In this document: positions 8,925-19,853 of the stretch, in pieces | Layout: each line of letters opens with the position of its first letter | Numbering within the stretch: the stretch's first letter is position 1 | Source of the DNA: Oxalobacteraceae sp. CFBP 13730 | GTDB taxonomy: Bacteria > Pseudomonadota > Gammaproteobacteria > Burkholderiales > Burkholderiaceae_D | Assembly: GCA_014841835.1 (NCBI GenBank) | Contig: JACYUQ010000004.1 | Location: 124,001-188,000, forward strand | Reading direction: 5' to 3' | DNA: 64,000 nucleotides | Translations under genes and position numbers: made by a program | The notes under the pieces: model-generated | Told to the model about the DNA's origin: nothing | The model's input: only the letters and a program-made list of their open reading frames with translations | Databases searched by the model: none

Positions 8925-10117
8925 GCACCCACCTCGACCCTGCCCACGGCCCCGAGCGGGCCGGCCCGGTCGTGTGGACCGGCATCATCGGCGGCACCTG
9001 CCTGCTGCTGCTCGTCGTCCAGAAGCTGCTGTGGCTGGCCCTGCCCTTCATCTTTGGCGCCGTCCTGTATTACATCCTGCTGGGCCCGATGCAGCGCATG
9101 GTGCGTTCAGGCTTTGGCCGCAACGCTGCCGCGCTGTGGGTCTGCACGCTGTTCTTCACGCTGACCGCGCTCGCGCTGACGGCGGCCATGGCCTGGGGCG
9201 ACGGGCCCGAAGAAGATTCGTGGGAAGCGACCATCGGCCTGTACCTCGACGGCGGCGTCGCCTTCGTGCGCAACTCCATGGGTTTGCTGGAAGCGAAATT
9301 TCCGCTGCTGGCCGAGATGCGCCTGACCTCGACCGTCAACCGCGCGTTCACCACCTACACCAGCGACTTCGCGCAGAACCACCTGGGCGACATCGTTGTC
9401 GGCATCGTGACCTGGGTGCCGTCACTGTTCCTGGCGCCGTTCCTCAGCTTCTTCCTGCTGCGCGACGGTGTGCGCTTCAAGAAGTTCCTGGCGCGCGCGG
9501 TGCCGAACGCCTACTTCGAGCCGGCGCTGTACCTGCTGCACGAAGTCGACCAGACCGCGCGCCGCTACTTCGAAGGCCTGCTCAAGCTGACCGTGCTCGA
9601 CACGATCGTGCTGGCGCTGGGCCTGTGGATCATCGGCGTGTCCTCGCCTCTGCTGCTGGGTTTGATCTCGGCGGTGCTGGCCTGGGTGCCGTTCGTCGGC
9701 TCGATTGCCGGCTGCGCGCTGGTGGTCATCGTCGCCTCGACCGATGCGCCGGGCAACCCGCTGATGGCCTACGGCGCGATTGGCGTGTTCGTGCTGGTAC
9801 GGCTGCTGGACGACTTCATCTTCATGCCGGCCACGCTGGGGCGCAGCCTGCACATCCATCCGCTGGTGACGGTGCTGATGATCTTTGTCGGCGGCATGCT
9901 GGCGGGCGTGGTGGGATTGATGCTGGTGCTGCCGCTGCTGGGCGTAGTGATGGTGATCGGCGAGACGCTGGGCGTCCTGGTCACGCATCCGCGCCTGCGG
10001 GCGCGCCACCGCTATGCCAATTCATTGCGCACGCGCCAGGCCAGCATGGACCTGGACATCGCGCGCGAACGGCGCGGGGCGCCGACGCCGAATGCGAAAT
10101 TGAAGACCAAACCGTAA
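8921..10117 (+). CDS. AI-2E family transporter (PerM/DUF20)
   Basis: 398-aa polytopic inner-membrane protein of the AI-2E/PerM family (the family includes TqsA and sodium/proton antiporters). GTG start at 8921 overlaps the previous stop by 4 nt. Two hydrophobic segments at about 23-70 and another pair follow, then the family's typical long extracytoplasmic/amphipathic middle region (about 100-200). The signature half comprises LLKLTVLDTIVLALGLWIIG, LAWVPFVGSIAG and the C-terminal DDFIFMPATLGRSLHIHPLVTVLMI. The C-terminal tail after about residue 360 is basic and hydrophilic. Substrate is unknown; AI-2 export is only one of several activities shown in this family. Coupling to a cNMP-binding protein suggests regulation by that partner. 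Confidence 0.9.
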   Translation: MSTHLDPAHGPERAGPVVWTGIIGGTCLLLLVVQKLLWLALPFIFGAVLYYILLGPMQRMVRSGFGRNAAALWVCTLFFTLTALALTAAMAWGDGPEEDSWEATIGLYLDGGVAFVRNSMGLLEAKFPLLAEMRLTSTVNRAFTTYTSDFAQNHLGDIVVGIVTWVPSLFLAPFLSFFLLRDGVRFKKFLARAVPNAYFEPALYLLHEVDQTARRYFEGLLKLTVLDTIVLALGLWIIGVSSPLLLGLISAVLAWVPFVGSIAGCALVVIVASTDAPGNPLMAYGAIGVFVLVRLLDDFIFMPATLGRSLHIHPLVTVLMIFVGGMLAGVVGLMLVLPLLGVVMVIGETLGVLVTHPRLRARHRYANSLRTRQASMDLDIARERRGAPTPNAKLKTKP

Positions 10118-10140
10118 CGGGCAACAACGCACCATCGAAA

Positions 10141-10170
10141 AAAAACCGGCGCCCCAGGCGCCGGTTTTTT
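10141..10170. terminator. Bidirectional terminator between convergent genes
   Basis: CCGGCGCC / GGCGCCGG perfect stem (10146-10153 / 10157-10164) with a CCA loop, an A-run before and a T-run after. It serves both the AI-2E-family gene (+) and the YgiQ-type gene (-). Confidence 0.92.
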
Positions 10171-10187
10171 TGTTCCTTCGAGCGCGA

Positions 10188-12467
<2,280 letters not shown>

Positions 12468-12573
12468 TGCCCGGCATTGTACCGGAAAACCATTTACGGA
12501 GCATGGAAGGCCCCGAAAAATGGCTTAAAATCAATGACTTGTGGCTATTAGCCTACTATTTCAGCAGCGCAGG

Positions 12574-12858
12574 TCAAATGCCCATGTTCGACAGGATCTG
12601 GCCCAGTTCGCGCAAGCCGTGCTCGACGCGCGGGTGGCGGGCGGCAAAACTGGCTGCCAGCTCCTGCGTGCGCGAGCCCAGGCCATAGGTATTCGCATCG
12701 AGCTCCTGCTCGGCGCGGCGGTCGAGCACTTTCTCGATATCGCCATCGAGCTGGCGCAGCAGCGTTTCCAGTTCGACATCGGTGTCACCGGTTTCCTGCA
12801 GTTCGCGGTGCAGGGCTTTCAGGCGTGCCTTCAGGTCGGCATCGTGTTCGGGTTGCAT
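12574..12858 (-). CDS. DUF4404 family small protein
   Basis: 94-aa soluble protein, predicted largely helical and charged (DADLKARLKALHRELQETG, LETLLRQLDGDIEKVLDRR, LRELGQILSNMGI). It matches my memory of the DUF4404 family, whose function is unknown. The start is the ATG at 12858, preceded by GGAGACC. The frame extends upstream through the REP-like element, which is not coding. It lies 106 bp upstream of ygiQ-like on the same strand. Confidence 0.75.
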   Translation of the reverse strand: MQPEHDADLKARLKALHRELQETGDTDVELETLLRQLDGDIEKVLDRRAEQELDANTYGLGSRTQELAASFAARHPRVEHGLRELGQILSNMGI

Positions 12859-12942
12859 CGTGGTCTCCGTGGATTGGTCGATTTCATTGTAAGGCATGGG
12901 GGGCGTGGGGGAGAACACGGCTGTGACGGTGTGCATACGGAC

Positions 12943-13054
12943 TTGGGCTCCCGCCTGCGCGGGAGCGACGTTGTTCAAGTTTGCCGGAAGAGCCAAGTTG
13001 CACTCTTTAGCCATCATCTCAAGCACGTCGCTCCCGCGAAGGCGGGAGCCCAAG
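12943..13054. repeat. REP-like inverted hairpin pair (BIME-like)
   Basis: Two hairpins in opposite orientation. The first is GCTCCCGC-CTGC-GCGGGAGC (12947-12966) and the second GCTCCCGC-GAAG-GCGGGAGC (13030-13049), both with perfect 8-bp stems. The flanks TTGGGCTCCCGC and GCGGGAGCCCAAG are mirror images, so the two form a larger inverted unit with about 63 bp between hairpins. It lies just past the stop of the first M3 peptidase. It resembles extragenic palindromes scattered in Burkholderiales genomes and may also act as a 3'-end stabiliser. Confidence 0.8.
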
Positions 13055-13077
13055 CAGCCAGCAAAGCTGCAACGTCG

Positions 13078-15237
13078 TTAGTTACCCGTCAAGCCACGAC
13101 GCTCCAGCAGCGGCTTGATATCCGCATCCTTGCCGCGGAAATTACGGTACATCTGCATTGCATCCAGCGTGCCGCCCCGCGACAGCAGCGTCTTGCGGAA
13201 ATGGTCGCCGTTCTTGCGCGTCAGGCCGCCATTGGCCTTGAACCACTCGACCGTGTCGGCGTCGAGCTTCTCGGCCCACAGGTAACCGTAGTAACCGGCC
13301 GAGTAACCGCCCGAGAACGTGTGCGAGAAGTACGTGCTGCGATAACGCGGCGGCACCAGCGGGAAGTCAACGCCGGCCTTCTTGAGCGCCTGGGCCTCGA
13401 ACGCCAGCACGTCGGTCGGGATCTGGTTCGGCGCCAGCTGGTGCCAGGCCTGGTCCAGCAGCGCCGCGGCCAGGTACTCGGTGGTGCGGAAGCCTTCGTT
13501 GAACTGCGACGACGCCTGCACCTTGTCCAGCAGCGCTTTCGGCATCGGCTCGCCGGTCTGGTAATGCTTGGCATAGTTGGCCAGCACTTCCGGCCAGGCC
13601 ATCCACATCTCGTTGACCTGCGACGGGAACTCGACGTAGTCACGCGGCACGCGCGAACCCGAGAAGCGCGGGTACTGCACGTCCGAGAACATGCCGTGCA
13701 ACGCATGGCCGAATTCGTGGAACATGGTGCGCACTTCGTCGTAGGTCAAGAGCGTCGGCTCGCCGGCGGCCGGCTTCGGAATGTTCAGGTTGTTGGCGAT
13801 GATGGGCTTCGTGCCCAGCAGCTTGCTCTGGCTGGCCCAGGCGTTGGCCCAGGCGCCGCCACGCTTGTTCGAGCGGGCGTACGGGTCGAGCGTGAAGATC
13901 GCCAGTTGCTTGCCATCGACGTCGAATACGTCGAACACGCGCACGTCTTCGTTGTAGCCCGGCAGGTCCTTGCGCTCCTTGAACGTGATGCCGAATTCCT
14001 TGGTGGCGGCAAAGAACACGCCATCGACCAGCACGCGGTTCAGTTCGAAGTACGGGCGCAGCTGGCTGGCGTCGAACGCGTAACGCTCGGCGCGCACCTT
14101 GTCGCTGTAGAAGCTCCAGTCATGCGCGGCGGCCTTGAAGCCACCCTTCTCCGCATCGATTACCTTCTGGATGTCGGCTGCTTCCTTCTTCGCGTTGTTC
14201 ACGGCAGGCGTGGCCAGTTCGGCCAGCAGGCTGTTGACGGCGTCGGTGGTCTTGGCGGTCTGCTCTTCCAGGTTGTAGGCGGCGTGGTTCGGGAAGCCCA
14301 GCAGCACGGCACGTTCGGCGCGCAGCTTGGCGATCTGCAGCACGGTGTTGCGGGTGTCGAATTCACCGCCACGGCTGCCGCGCGCCATCGATGCGGCCAG
14401 CAGTTTTTCGCGCGTGGCGCGGTTGGTCAGCACCGACAGCGATGCCTGCTGCGTCGTGTTCACGACTGGCAGGACGAACTTGCCATCCATGCCGCGCTTC
14501 TTGGCTTCGGCAGCGGCGGCGTCGATGGCCTTGTCGCTCATGCCCGCCAGTTCGGCGCGCGAACCGACCACCAGCGCCGAGGCGTTGGCTTCTTTCAGCG
14601 TGTCTTGTGCGAACTTGGTCTGCAGGGCGGCCAGCTGGCTGTTGAAGGCCTTCAGCTTTTCCTTGTCGGCGTCCGACAGCTTGGCGCCGGCGCGCTCGAA
14701 GTCATTGTTGTAGCGGTCCAGCAGATAGGCCGATTCACTGTCCAGCTTCAGGCTGGCGCGCTTGTCGTACAGCGCCTTGATGCGGGCGTACAGCTTGCCG
14801 TTCAGGCGGATCGCGTCGCTGTGCTGCGACAGCTTCGGCGCCATGTCGCGGCCCAGCGCGATCAGCGTGTCGTTCGTGTAGGAACCCGACAGCGTGCCGA
14901 ACGCGCCACTCACGCGGTTCAGCATGCGGCCCGAGCGCTCCATGGCCACGATGGTGTTCTCGAACGTCGGCGCAGCCTTGTTGTTGGCGATCTTCTCGAT
15001 CTCCGCCGCGTGCTGGCGCATCGCCTCAAGATAGGCCGGGGCGAAGTGCTCGTCCTTGATCTTGTCCCAGGCCGGGTAGTTGTATTGCAGGCTGCTCTCT
15101 TTGGCGAACGGGTTGCTCGCGTCGAACGGTGCAGCAGCGGTCACCGGTGCGGCAGGCGCCGGTGCGGGTGCCGCGAACGCGAAGTTGGCGACCGCGGCGC
15201 TGACGGCGGCAGCCAGGATAAGGTGGGTATGTTTCAT
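13078..15237 (-). CDS. Secreted M3 family metallopeptidase (Dcp/oligopeptidase-like), copy 1
   Basis: 719-aa zinc peptidase of the thimet/oligopeptidase family M3. ATG at 15237 opens a signal peptide (MKHTHLILAAAVSAAVANFAFA) followed by an Ala/Pro linker, then the mature start FDASNPFAKESSLQYNYPAWDKIKDEHFAPAYLEAM. A helical N-terminal lobe precedes the catalytic lobe with FHEFGHALHGMF (HEXXH, near 507-511) and GGYSAGYYGYLWAEKLDAD towards the end. The chain ends PLLERRGLTGN. Length fits peptidyl-dipeptidase Dcp-like enzymes, but this one is exported, so it probably digests peptides in the periplasm or medium. It is the last of three tandem paralogues, all minus strand. Confidence 0.95.
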   Translation of the reverse strand: MKHTHLILAAAVSAAVANFAFAAPAPAPAAPVTAAAPFDASNPFAKESSLQYNYPAWDKIKDEHFAPAYLEAMRQHAAEIEKIANNKAAPTFENTIVAMERSGRMLNRVSGAFGTLSGSYTNDTLIALGRDMAPKLSQHSDAIRLNGKLYARIKALYDKRASLKLDSESAYLLDRYNNDFERAGAKLSDADKEKLKAFNSQLAALQTKFAQDTLKEANASALVVGSRAELAGMSDKAIDAAAAEAKKRGMDGKFVLPVVNTTQQASLSVLTNRATREKLLAASMARGSRGGEFDTRNTVLQIAKLRAERAVLLGFPNHAAYNLEEQTAKTTDAVNSLLAELATPAVNNAKKEAADIQKVIDAEKGGFKAAAHDWSFYSDKVRAERYAFDASQLRPYFELNRVLVDGVFFAATKEFGITFKERKDLPGYNEDVRVFDVFDVDGKQLAIFTLDPYARSNKRGGAWANAWASQSKLLGTKPIIANNLNIPKPAAGEPTLLTYDEVRTMFHEFGHALHGMFSDVQYPRFSGSRVPRDYVEFPSQVNEMWMAWPEVLANYAKHYQTGEPMPKALLDKVQASSQFNEGFRTTEYLAAALLDQAWHQLAPNQIPTDVLAFEAQALKKAGVDFPLVPPRYRSTYFSHTFSGGYSAGYYGYLWAEKLDADTVEWFKANGGLTRKNGDHFRKTLLSRGGTLDAMQMYRNFRGKDADIKPLLERRGLTGN

Positions 15238-15304
15238 GTTCTTTTACTCTTCACGATGAGGATAAGGTCCTGCTGGCAGCCGGCGCAGGCCGGCTGCCCC
15301 GGCA

Positions 15305-17428
15305 TCAGTTCAGGCCACGGCGCTCGAGCAGCGGCTCGATGACCGGATCGCGGCCACGGAACGCGCGGTACATCTCGACCGCATCGACGGTGCCGCCCTT
15401 CGACAGCACCATGTTGCGGAAGCGGTCGCCGTTCTTGCGCTGCAGGCCGCCGTTTTCCTTGAACCACTCTCCGGCATCGGCGTCCAGGCGCTCGGCCCAC
15501 AGATAGCTGTAGTAGCCCGCCGAATAACCGCCGCCCATCGCGTGCGAGAAGTACGTGCTGCTGTAGCGTGGCGGGACCGGTGCAAAGTCCAGGCCCGCGT
15601 CCTTCAGCGCCTGCTGCTCGAACGTCTTCACGTCGGTCGGAATGGCTTTCGAACCCAGCTGGTGCCAGCGCTGGTCGAGCACGGCGGCGGCCAGGTATTC
15701 GGTGGTGCGGTAGCCTTCATTGAACTTCTGCGACGCGCGCAGCTTGTCCAGCAGTTCCTTCGGCATCACGGCGCCGGTCTGGTAGTGCTTGGCGTAGCTG
15801 GCCATCACTTCGGGCCAGGCCATCCACATTTCGTAGACCTGCGATGGCAGTTCGACGTAGTCGCGCGGCACGCTGGTGCCCGAGAAGCGCGGGTATTTCA
15901 CCTTCGAGAACCAGCCGTGGGTCGCGTGGCCGAATTCATGGAACGTCGTGCGCACTTCGTCCCAGGTCAGCAGGGTCGGCTCGCCCGCAGCTGGCTTGGT
16001 CAGGTTCAGGTTGTTGGTGATGACGGGCTTCTTGTCGAGCAGGAAGCTCTGGTCGACCAGCGAACTCATCCATGCGCCACCGCGCTTGTTCGGGCGCGCA
16101 TACGGGTCGACCACGAAGATGGCCAGGTGGGCGCCGTTTTCTTCGAACACGTCATACACGCGCACATCGGCGTCGTAGGTCGGCAGGTCGGTGCGGCGCT
16201 TGAAGGTGATGCCCCACAGTTTGGTCGCAGCGAAGAACGTGCCTTTCTCCAGCACGTTGTCGAATTCGAAGTACGGCTTGAGCTGGTTGGCGTCGAACGC
16301 GTACTTGGCGGTGCGCACCTTGTCGCTGTAGATCGCCCAGTCCTGCGCGGCCAGCTGGAAGCCGCCCTTCTCCGCATCGATCACGGCCTGGATCTCGGCC
16401 GCTTCTTTCTTGGCGTTGCGCACGGCCGGCGCGGTCAGGTCACCCAGCAGCTTGTTGACCGACGTGGTGTTCTTGGCCGTCTGGTCTTCGAGCGAGTAGG
16501 CGGCGTAGTTCTCGTAGCCCAGCAGCTCGGCGCGTTCGGCGCGCAATTTCGCCAGTTGCAGCACGACGTCGCGGTTGTCGAATTCGCCGCCGCGGCTGCC
16601 GCGGATCATCGACGTGGTGAGCAGTTTTTCGCGCGTGGCGCGGTTGGTCAGCACGGCCAATGGCGCTTGCTGGGTGGTGTTGACGACCGGGATGACGAAC
16701 TTGCCATCCAGGCCGCGCTTTTTCGCTTCGGCAGCAGCCGCGTCGATGGCTTTCTCGGGCAGGCCGGCCAGTTCGGCGCGGGTGTCGACGACGAAGGCCG
16801 AGGCGTTGACTTCCTTCAGCACGTTCTGGCTGAACTGGGTCTGCAGCGCGGCCAGCTTGCCGTTGTAGTCCTTGAGCTTGACCTTGTCGGCCGCGGACAG
16901 GTTGGCGCCGGCGCGCACGAAGTCCTTGTAGTAGCGCTCGAGCAGGAAGGCCGATTCGGCATCCAGGCCGAGCGTGGCGCGCTTGTCATGCAGGGTCTTG
17001 ATGCGGGCAAACAGGGCCGGGTTCAGGCGGATCGCGTCGCTGTGGGCCGCAAATTTCGGCGCCAGGTCCTTGTCCAGTGCCTGCAGCGTGTCGTTGGTGT
17101 ACGAACCGGTCAGCGTGTAGAACACGGCGCGCACGCGGCCCAGCAGCTGGCCCGAGCGCTCCATCGCCACGATCGTGTTGTCGAACGTCGGCGCCGCCTT
17201 GTTGTTGGCGATCTTGCCGATTTCAGCAGCCTGCTCGCGCATGCCTTCGTCAAACGCCGGCGCGAAGTGCTCGTTCTTGATCTTGTCGAAGGCCGGGTAG
17301 CCGTACTGCAAGGTGCTCGGCTTGGCGAACGGATTCGAAGCGGGCAGGGCCGCGCTGGCGGACTTGGAAAACGCGAGGGTGGCAAGGGCAACGCCGGCTG
17401 CGATCAGCAGCAGTTTTGGACGGTTCAT
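15305..17428 (-). CDS. Secreted M3 family metallopeptidase, copy 2
   Basis: 707-aa paralogue of its two neighbours. Start ATG 17428 is preferred because MNRPKLLLIAAGVALATLAFSKSASA is a clean signal peptide; the open frame extends 25 codons upstream without one. Mature N-terminus begins ASNPFAKPSTLQYGYPAFDKIKNEHFAPAF. The zinc motif is FHEFGHATHGWF (near 496-500): HEFGH is intact, and the downstream Leu of the sister copies is Thr here. The C-terminal segment GGGYSAGYYSYLWAERLDAD is conserved. It ends 67 bp before copy 1, so co-transcription is possible. Confidence 0.95.
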   Translation of the reverse strand: MNRPKLLLIAAGVALATLAFSKSASAALPASNPFAKPSTLQYGYPAFDKIKNEHFAPAFDEGMREQAAEIGKIANNKAAPTFDNTIVAMERSGQLLGRVRAVFYTLTGSYTNDTLQALDKDLAPKFAAHSDAIRLNPALFARIKTLHDKRATLGLDAESAFLLERYYKDFVRAGANLSAADKVKLKDYNGKLAALQTQFSQNVLKEVNASAFVVDTRAELAGLPEKAIDAAAAEAKKRGLDGKFVIPVVNTTQQAPLAVLTNRATREKLLTTSMIRGSRGGEFDNRDVVLQLAKLRAERAELLGYENYAAYSLEDQTAKNTTSVNKLLGDLTAPAVRNAKKEAAEIQAVIDAEKGGFQLAAQDWAIYSDKVRTAKYAFDANQLKPYFEFDNVLEKGTFFAATKLWGITFKRRTDLPTYDADVRVYDVFEENGAHLAIFVVDPYARPNKRGGAWMSSLVDQSFLLDKKPVITNNLNLTKPAAGEPTLLTWDEVRTTFHEFGHATHGWFSKVKYPRFSGTSVPRDYVELPSQVYEMWMAWPEVMASYAKHYQTGAVMPKELLDKLRASQKFNEGYRTTEYLAAAVLDQRWHQLGSKAIPTDVKTFEQQALKDAGLDFAPVPPRYSSTYFSHAMGGGYSAGYYSYLWAERLDADAGEWFKENGGLQRKNGDRFRNMVLSKGGTVDAVEMYRAFRGRDPVIEPLLERRGLN

Positions 17429-17519
17429 GGAGTCTCTTGTGCGATGGGAGAAAAAGGGTACCTCAATGGCGCAGCGCGCCGCGTGCACCGCTCGTGGCGG
17501 CACATGCGGCGCGCTGGCA

Positions 17520-19661
17520 TCAGTCGTTCGATGGCGTCACGGTCAGGCCGCGGCGTTCCAGCAGTGGGCCGATGACCGGATCGCGGCCACGGAAGTTGCG
17601 GAACAGGTCCATCGCTTCTTGCGTGCCGCCACGCGAGAGCAGCGTCTTGCGGAAATGGTCGCCATTCTTGCGCGTCAGGCCACCGCTTTCGGTGAACCAC
17701 TTGACCGTCTCGGCGTCCAGGCGCTCGCTCCACAGGTAGGCGTAGTAGCCGGCCGAATAGCCGCCACCCATCGAGTGCGAGAAGTACGCGCTGCGGTAAC
17801 GCGGCGGCACCGGCGCGTACGCGACGCCCGCATCGGCCAGCGCCTTCGCTTCGAAGCTCAGCACGTCGGTCGGCACCTGGTTTGGCGTGATCTGGTGCCA
17901 GCGCTGGTCGAGCAGCGCTGCCGCCAGGTAGGCGGTGGTGGTGTAGCCCTGGCCGAACTTCTTCGACGCGACGACCTTGTCCAGCAAGTCCTTCGGCATC
18001 GGCGCGCCGGTCTTGTAATGCTTGGCGTAGTTGGCCAGCACTTCAGGCCAGGTCACCCACATTTCGTTGACCTGCGACGGATACTCGACGAAGTCGCGCG
18101 GCACGTTCGTGCCCGAGAATTTCGGGTATTTCACGTCCGAGAACATGCCGTGCAGCGCGTGGCCGAATTCGTGGAACGCGGTGACCACTTCGTCGTACGT
18201 CAGCAGCGTCGGCTCGCCGTTTGGCGGCTTTGGAATGTTCAGGTGGTTGCCGATGACGGGCTTCTGACCCAGCAGGTGCGATTGCGAGACGTACTCGTTC
18301 ATCCAGGCGCCGCCCTGCTTGTTGCTGCGTGCGTACGGGTCGAAGATGAAGATCGTCAGCAGCTTGCCGTCGACGTCGTACACGTCGAAGGTGCGCACGT
18401 CGGGGTCGTACGTTGGCAGGTCCTTGCGTTCCTTGAATGTGACGCCGTATTCCTTGGTCGCGGCGAAGAACACGCCATCGACCAGCACGCGGTTCAGTTC
18501 AAAGTACGGGCGCAGCTGGCTGTCGTCGAAATTGAATTTCTCGGCGCGCACCTTGTCGGCGTACAGCGGCCAGTCCCAGCTTGCCAGCTCGAATTTGCCG
18601 CCGTCCTTGTTGATCGCAGCCTGGATCTCGACGGCTTCCTTCTTCGCGTTGGTGACAGCCGGCTTGGCCAGGTCGCCCAGCAGTTTGTTGACGGCGGCCG
18701 GGTTGCGCGCGGTTTCCAGCTCTTGCGAGTAGGCCGCAAAATTCGGGTAACCCAGCAGCACGGCGCGTTCGGCGCGCAGCTTGGCCAGGCGCAGCACCTG
18801 CTTGGTCGTGTCGAATTCGCCGCCTTTGGTGCCGCGTTCGAGCGAGGCTTTCATCAGGCGCTCGCGCGTGGCGCGGTGCGTCAGGGTCGACAGGCCAGGC
18901 TGGATCGACGTGTTGACGATCGGGATCGCGAACTTGCCCTTCTGGCCGCGCTTGGTTGCTTCAGCAGCGGCGGCATTGATCTCGGCGTCCGACAGCCCGG
19001 CCAGCTCGGCGCGGGTGTTGACGATCAGGGCGGCGGCATTTGCGCCCTTGAGCACGCGCTGCTGGAAGTCCGATTGCAGCGAGGCGATCTCGCCGTTGTA
19101 GGCCTTCAGCTTGGCCTGGTTGGCCGCCGACAGATTGGCACCGGCGCGCACGAATTCCTTGTAGTAGCGCTCGAGCAGGTGCGTCGATTCGGCGTCCAGA
19201 CCCAGCGACGCGCGCTTGTCGTGCAGCGCCTTGACGCGTGCGAACAGCTTCGCGTTCAGGTGGATCGCATCGGTGTGCGCCGCCAGCTTGGGCGACATTT
19301 CGCGATCGACCGCGTCGAGCGTGTCGTTGGTGTTGGCGCCGTGCAGATTGCTGAAGGTCGCGTTCACGCGCGCCAGCAACTGACCGGATTTTTCCAGCGC
19401 CACGATCGTGTTGTCGAACGTCGGCGCGGCCTTGTCGTTGGCAATCGCCTCGACTTCGCGCAGTTCTTCGCGCATGCCGGCAGCGAATGCAGGCAGGTAG
19501 TGCGCATCCTTGATCTTGTCGAACGCCGGGTATTGCAGCGGCAGGCTGCTGGGCTTGGCGAACGGATTGGAAGCGTCGAGGGCGGGTGCGGCAGGCGCTG
19601 CGATGGCGGAACACGCCAGCGCGACGCCGGCTGCCACGATGAGCAGTTGAGGACGGATCAT
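17520..19661 (-). CDS. Secreted M3 family metallopeptidase, copy 3
   Basis: 713-aa paralogue, first in transcription order of the array. Start ATG 19661 begins the signal peptide MIRPQLLIVAAGVALACSAIA. The mature part opens LDASNPFAKPSSLPLQYPAFDKIKDAHYLPAF. HEXXH is FHEFGHALHGMF (near 496-500). The domain lay-out and the PVIGPLLERRGL ending match the sister copies. A 32-codon upstream extension is not supported. 91 bp separates it from copy 2. A promoter would lie in the 190-bp divergent region shared with the GMC oxidoreductase gene. Confidence 0.95.
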   Translation of the reverse strand: MIRPQLLIVAAGVALACSAIAAPAAPALDASNPFAKPSSLPLQYPAFDKIKDAHYLPAFAAGMREELREVEAIANDKAAPTFDNTIVALEKSGQLLARVNATFSNLHGANTNDTLDAVDREMSPKLAAHTDAIHLNAKLFARVKALHDKRASLGLDAESTHLLERYYKEFVRAGANLSAANQAKLKAYNGEIASLQSDFQQRVLKGANAAALIVNTRAELAGLSDAEINAAAAEATKRGQKGKFAIPIVNTSIQPGLSTLTHRATRERLMKASLERGTKGGEFDTTKQVLRLAKLRAERAVLLGYPNFAAYSQELETARNPAAVNKLLGDLAKPAVTNAKKEAVEIQAAINKDGGKFELASWDWPLYADKVRAEKFNFDDSQLRPYFELNRVLVDGVFFAATKEYGVTFKERKDLPTYDPDVRTFDVYDVDGKLLTIFIFDPYARSNKQGGAWMNEYVSQSHLLGQKPVIGNHLNIPKPPNGEPTLLTYDEVVTAFHEFGHALHGMFSDVKYPKFSGTNVPRDFVEYPSQVNEMWVTWPEVLANYAKHYKTGAPMPKDLLDKVVASKKFGQGYTTTAYLAAALLDQRWHQITPNQVPTDVLSFEAKALADAGVAYAPVPPRYRSAYFSHSMGGGYSAGYYAYLWSERLDAETVKWFTESGGLTRKNGDHFRKTLLSRGGTQEAMDLFRNFRGRDPVIGPLLERRGLTVTPSND

Positions 19662-19796
19662 GAGGTCTTTCGCTAACACTGAGGAAGGGCGCTGTCGCCA
19701 ACGGCTCGACAGCAGTGCGCTGAAGATCATAGCAGGCTTGCATGGCGCTTGTAACAATTAAAAAGTACCGCAATGTATCAATCCGCAGCCGCTGTA

Positions 19797-19828
19797 TTGA
19801 CGGGTTTTCGTGGGTACCGTGCTAGCAT
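19797..19828 (+). promoter_or_regulatory. Weak promoter candidate for GMC oxidoreductase gene
   Basis: TTGACG (19797-19802) is followed 17 bp later by TGCTAG, or 20 bp later by TAGCAT. Neither -10 choice is convincing, but the position, 25 to 30 bp upstream of the assigned ATG, is reasonable. Confidence 0.3.
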
Positions 19829-19853
19829 CGGGGCCTCTTTGCGGCCCCTTTCC

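Noticed and set aside
12859-13053. N-terminal extension of the DUF4404 protein through the REP-like region
   Set aside because: The extension only translates the palindromic repeat, and a good ribosome-binding site precedes the internal ATG at 12858.
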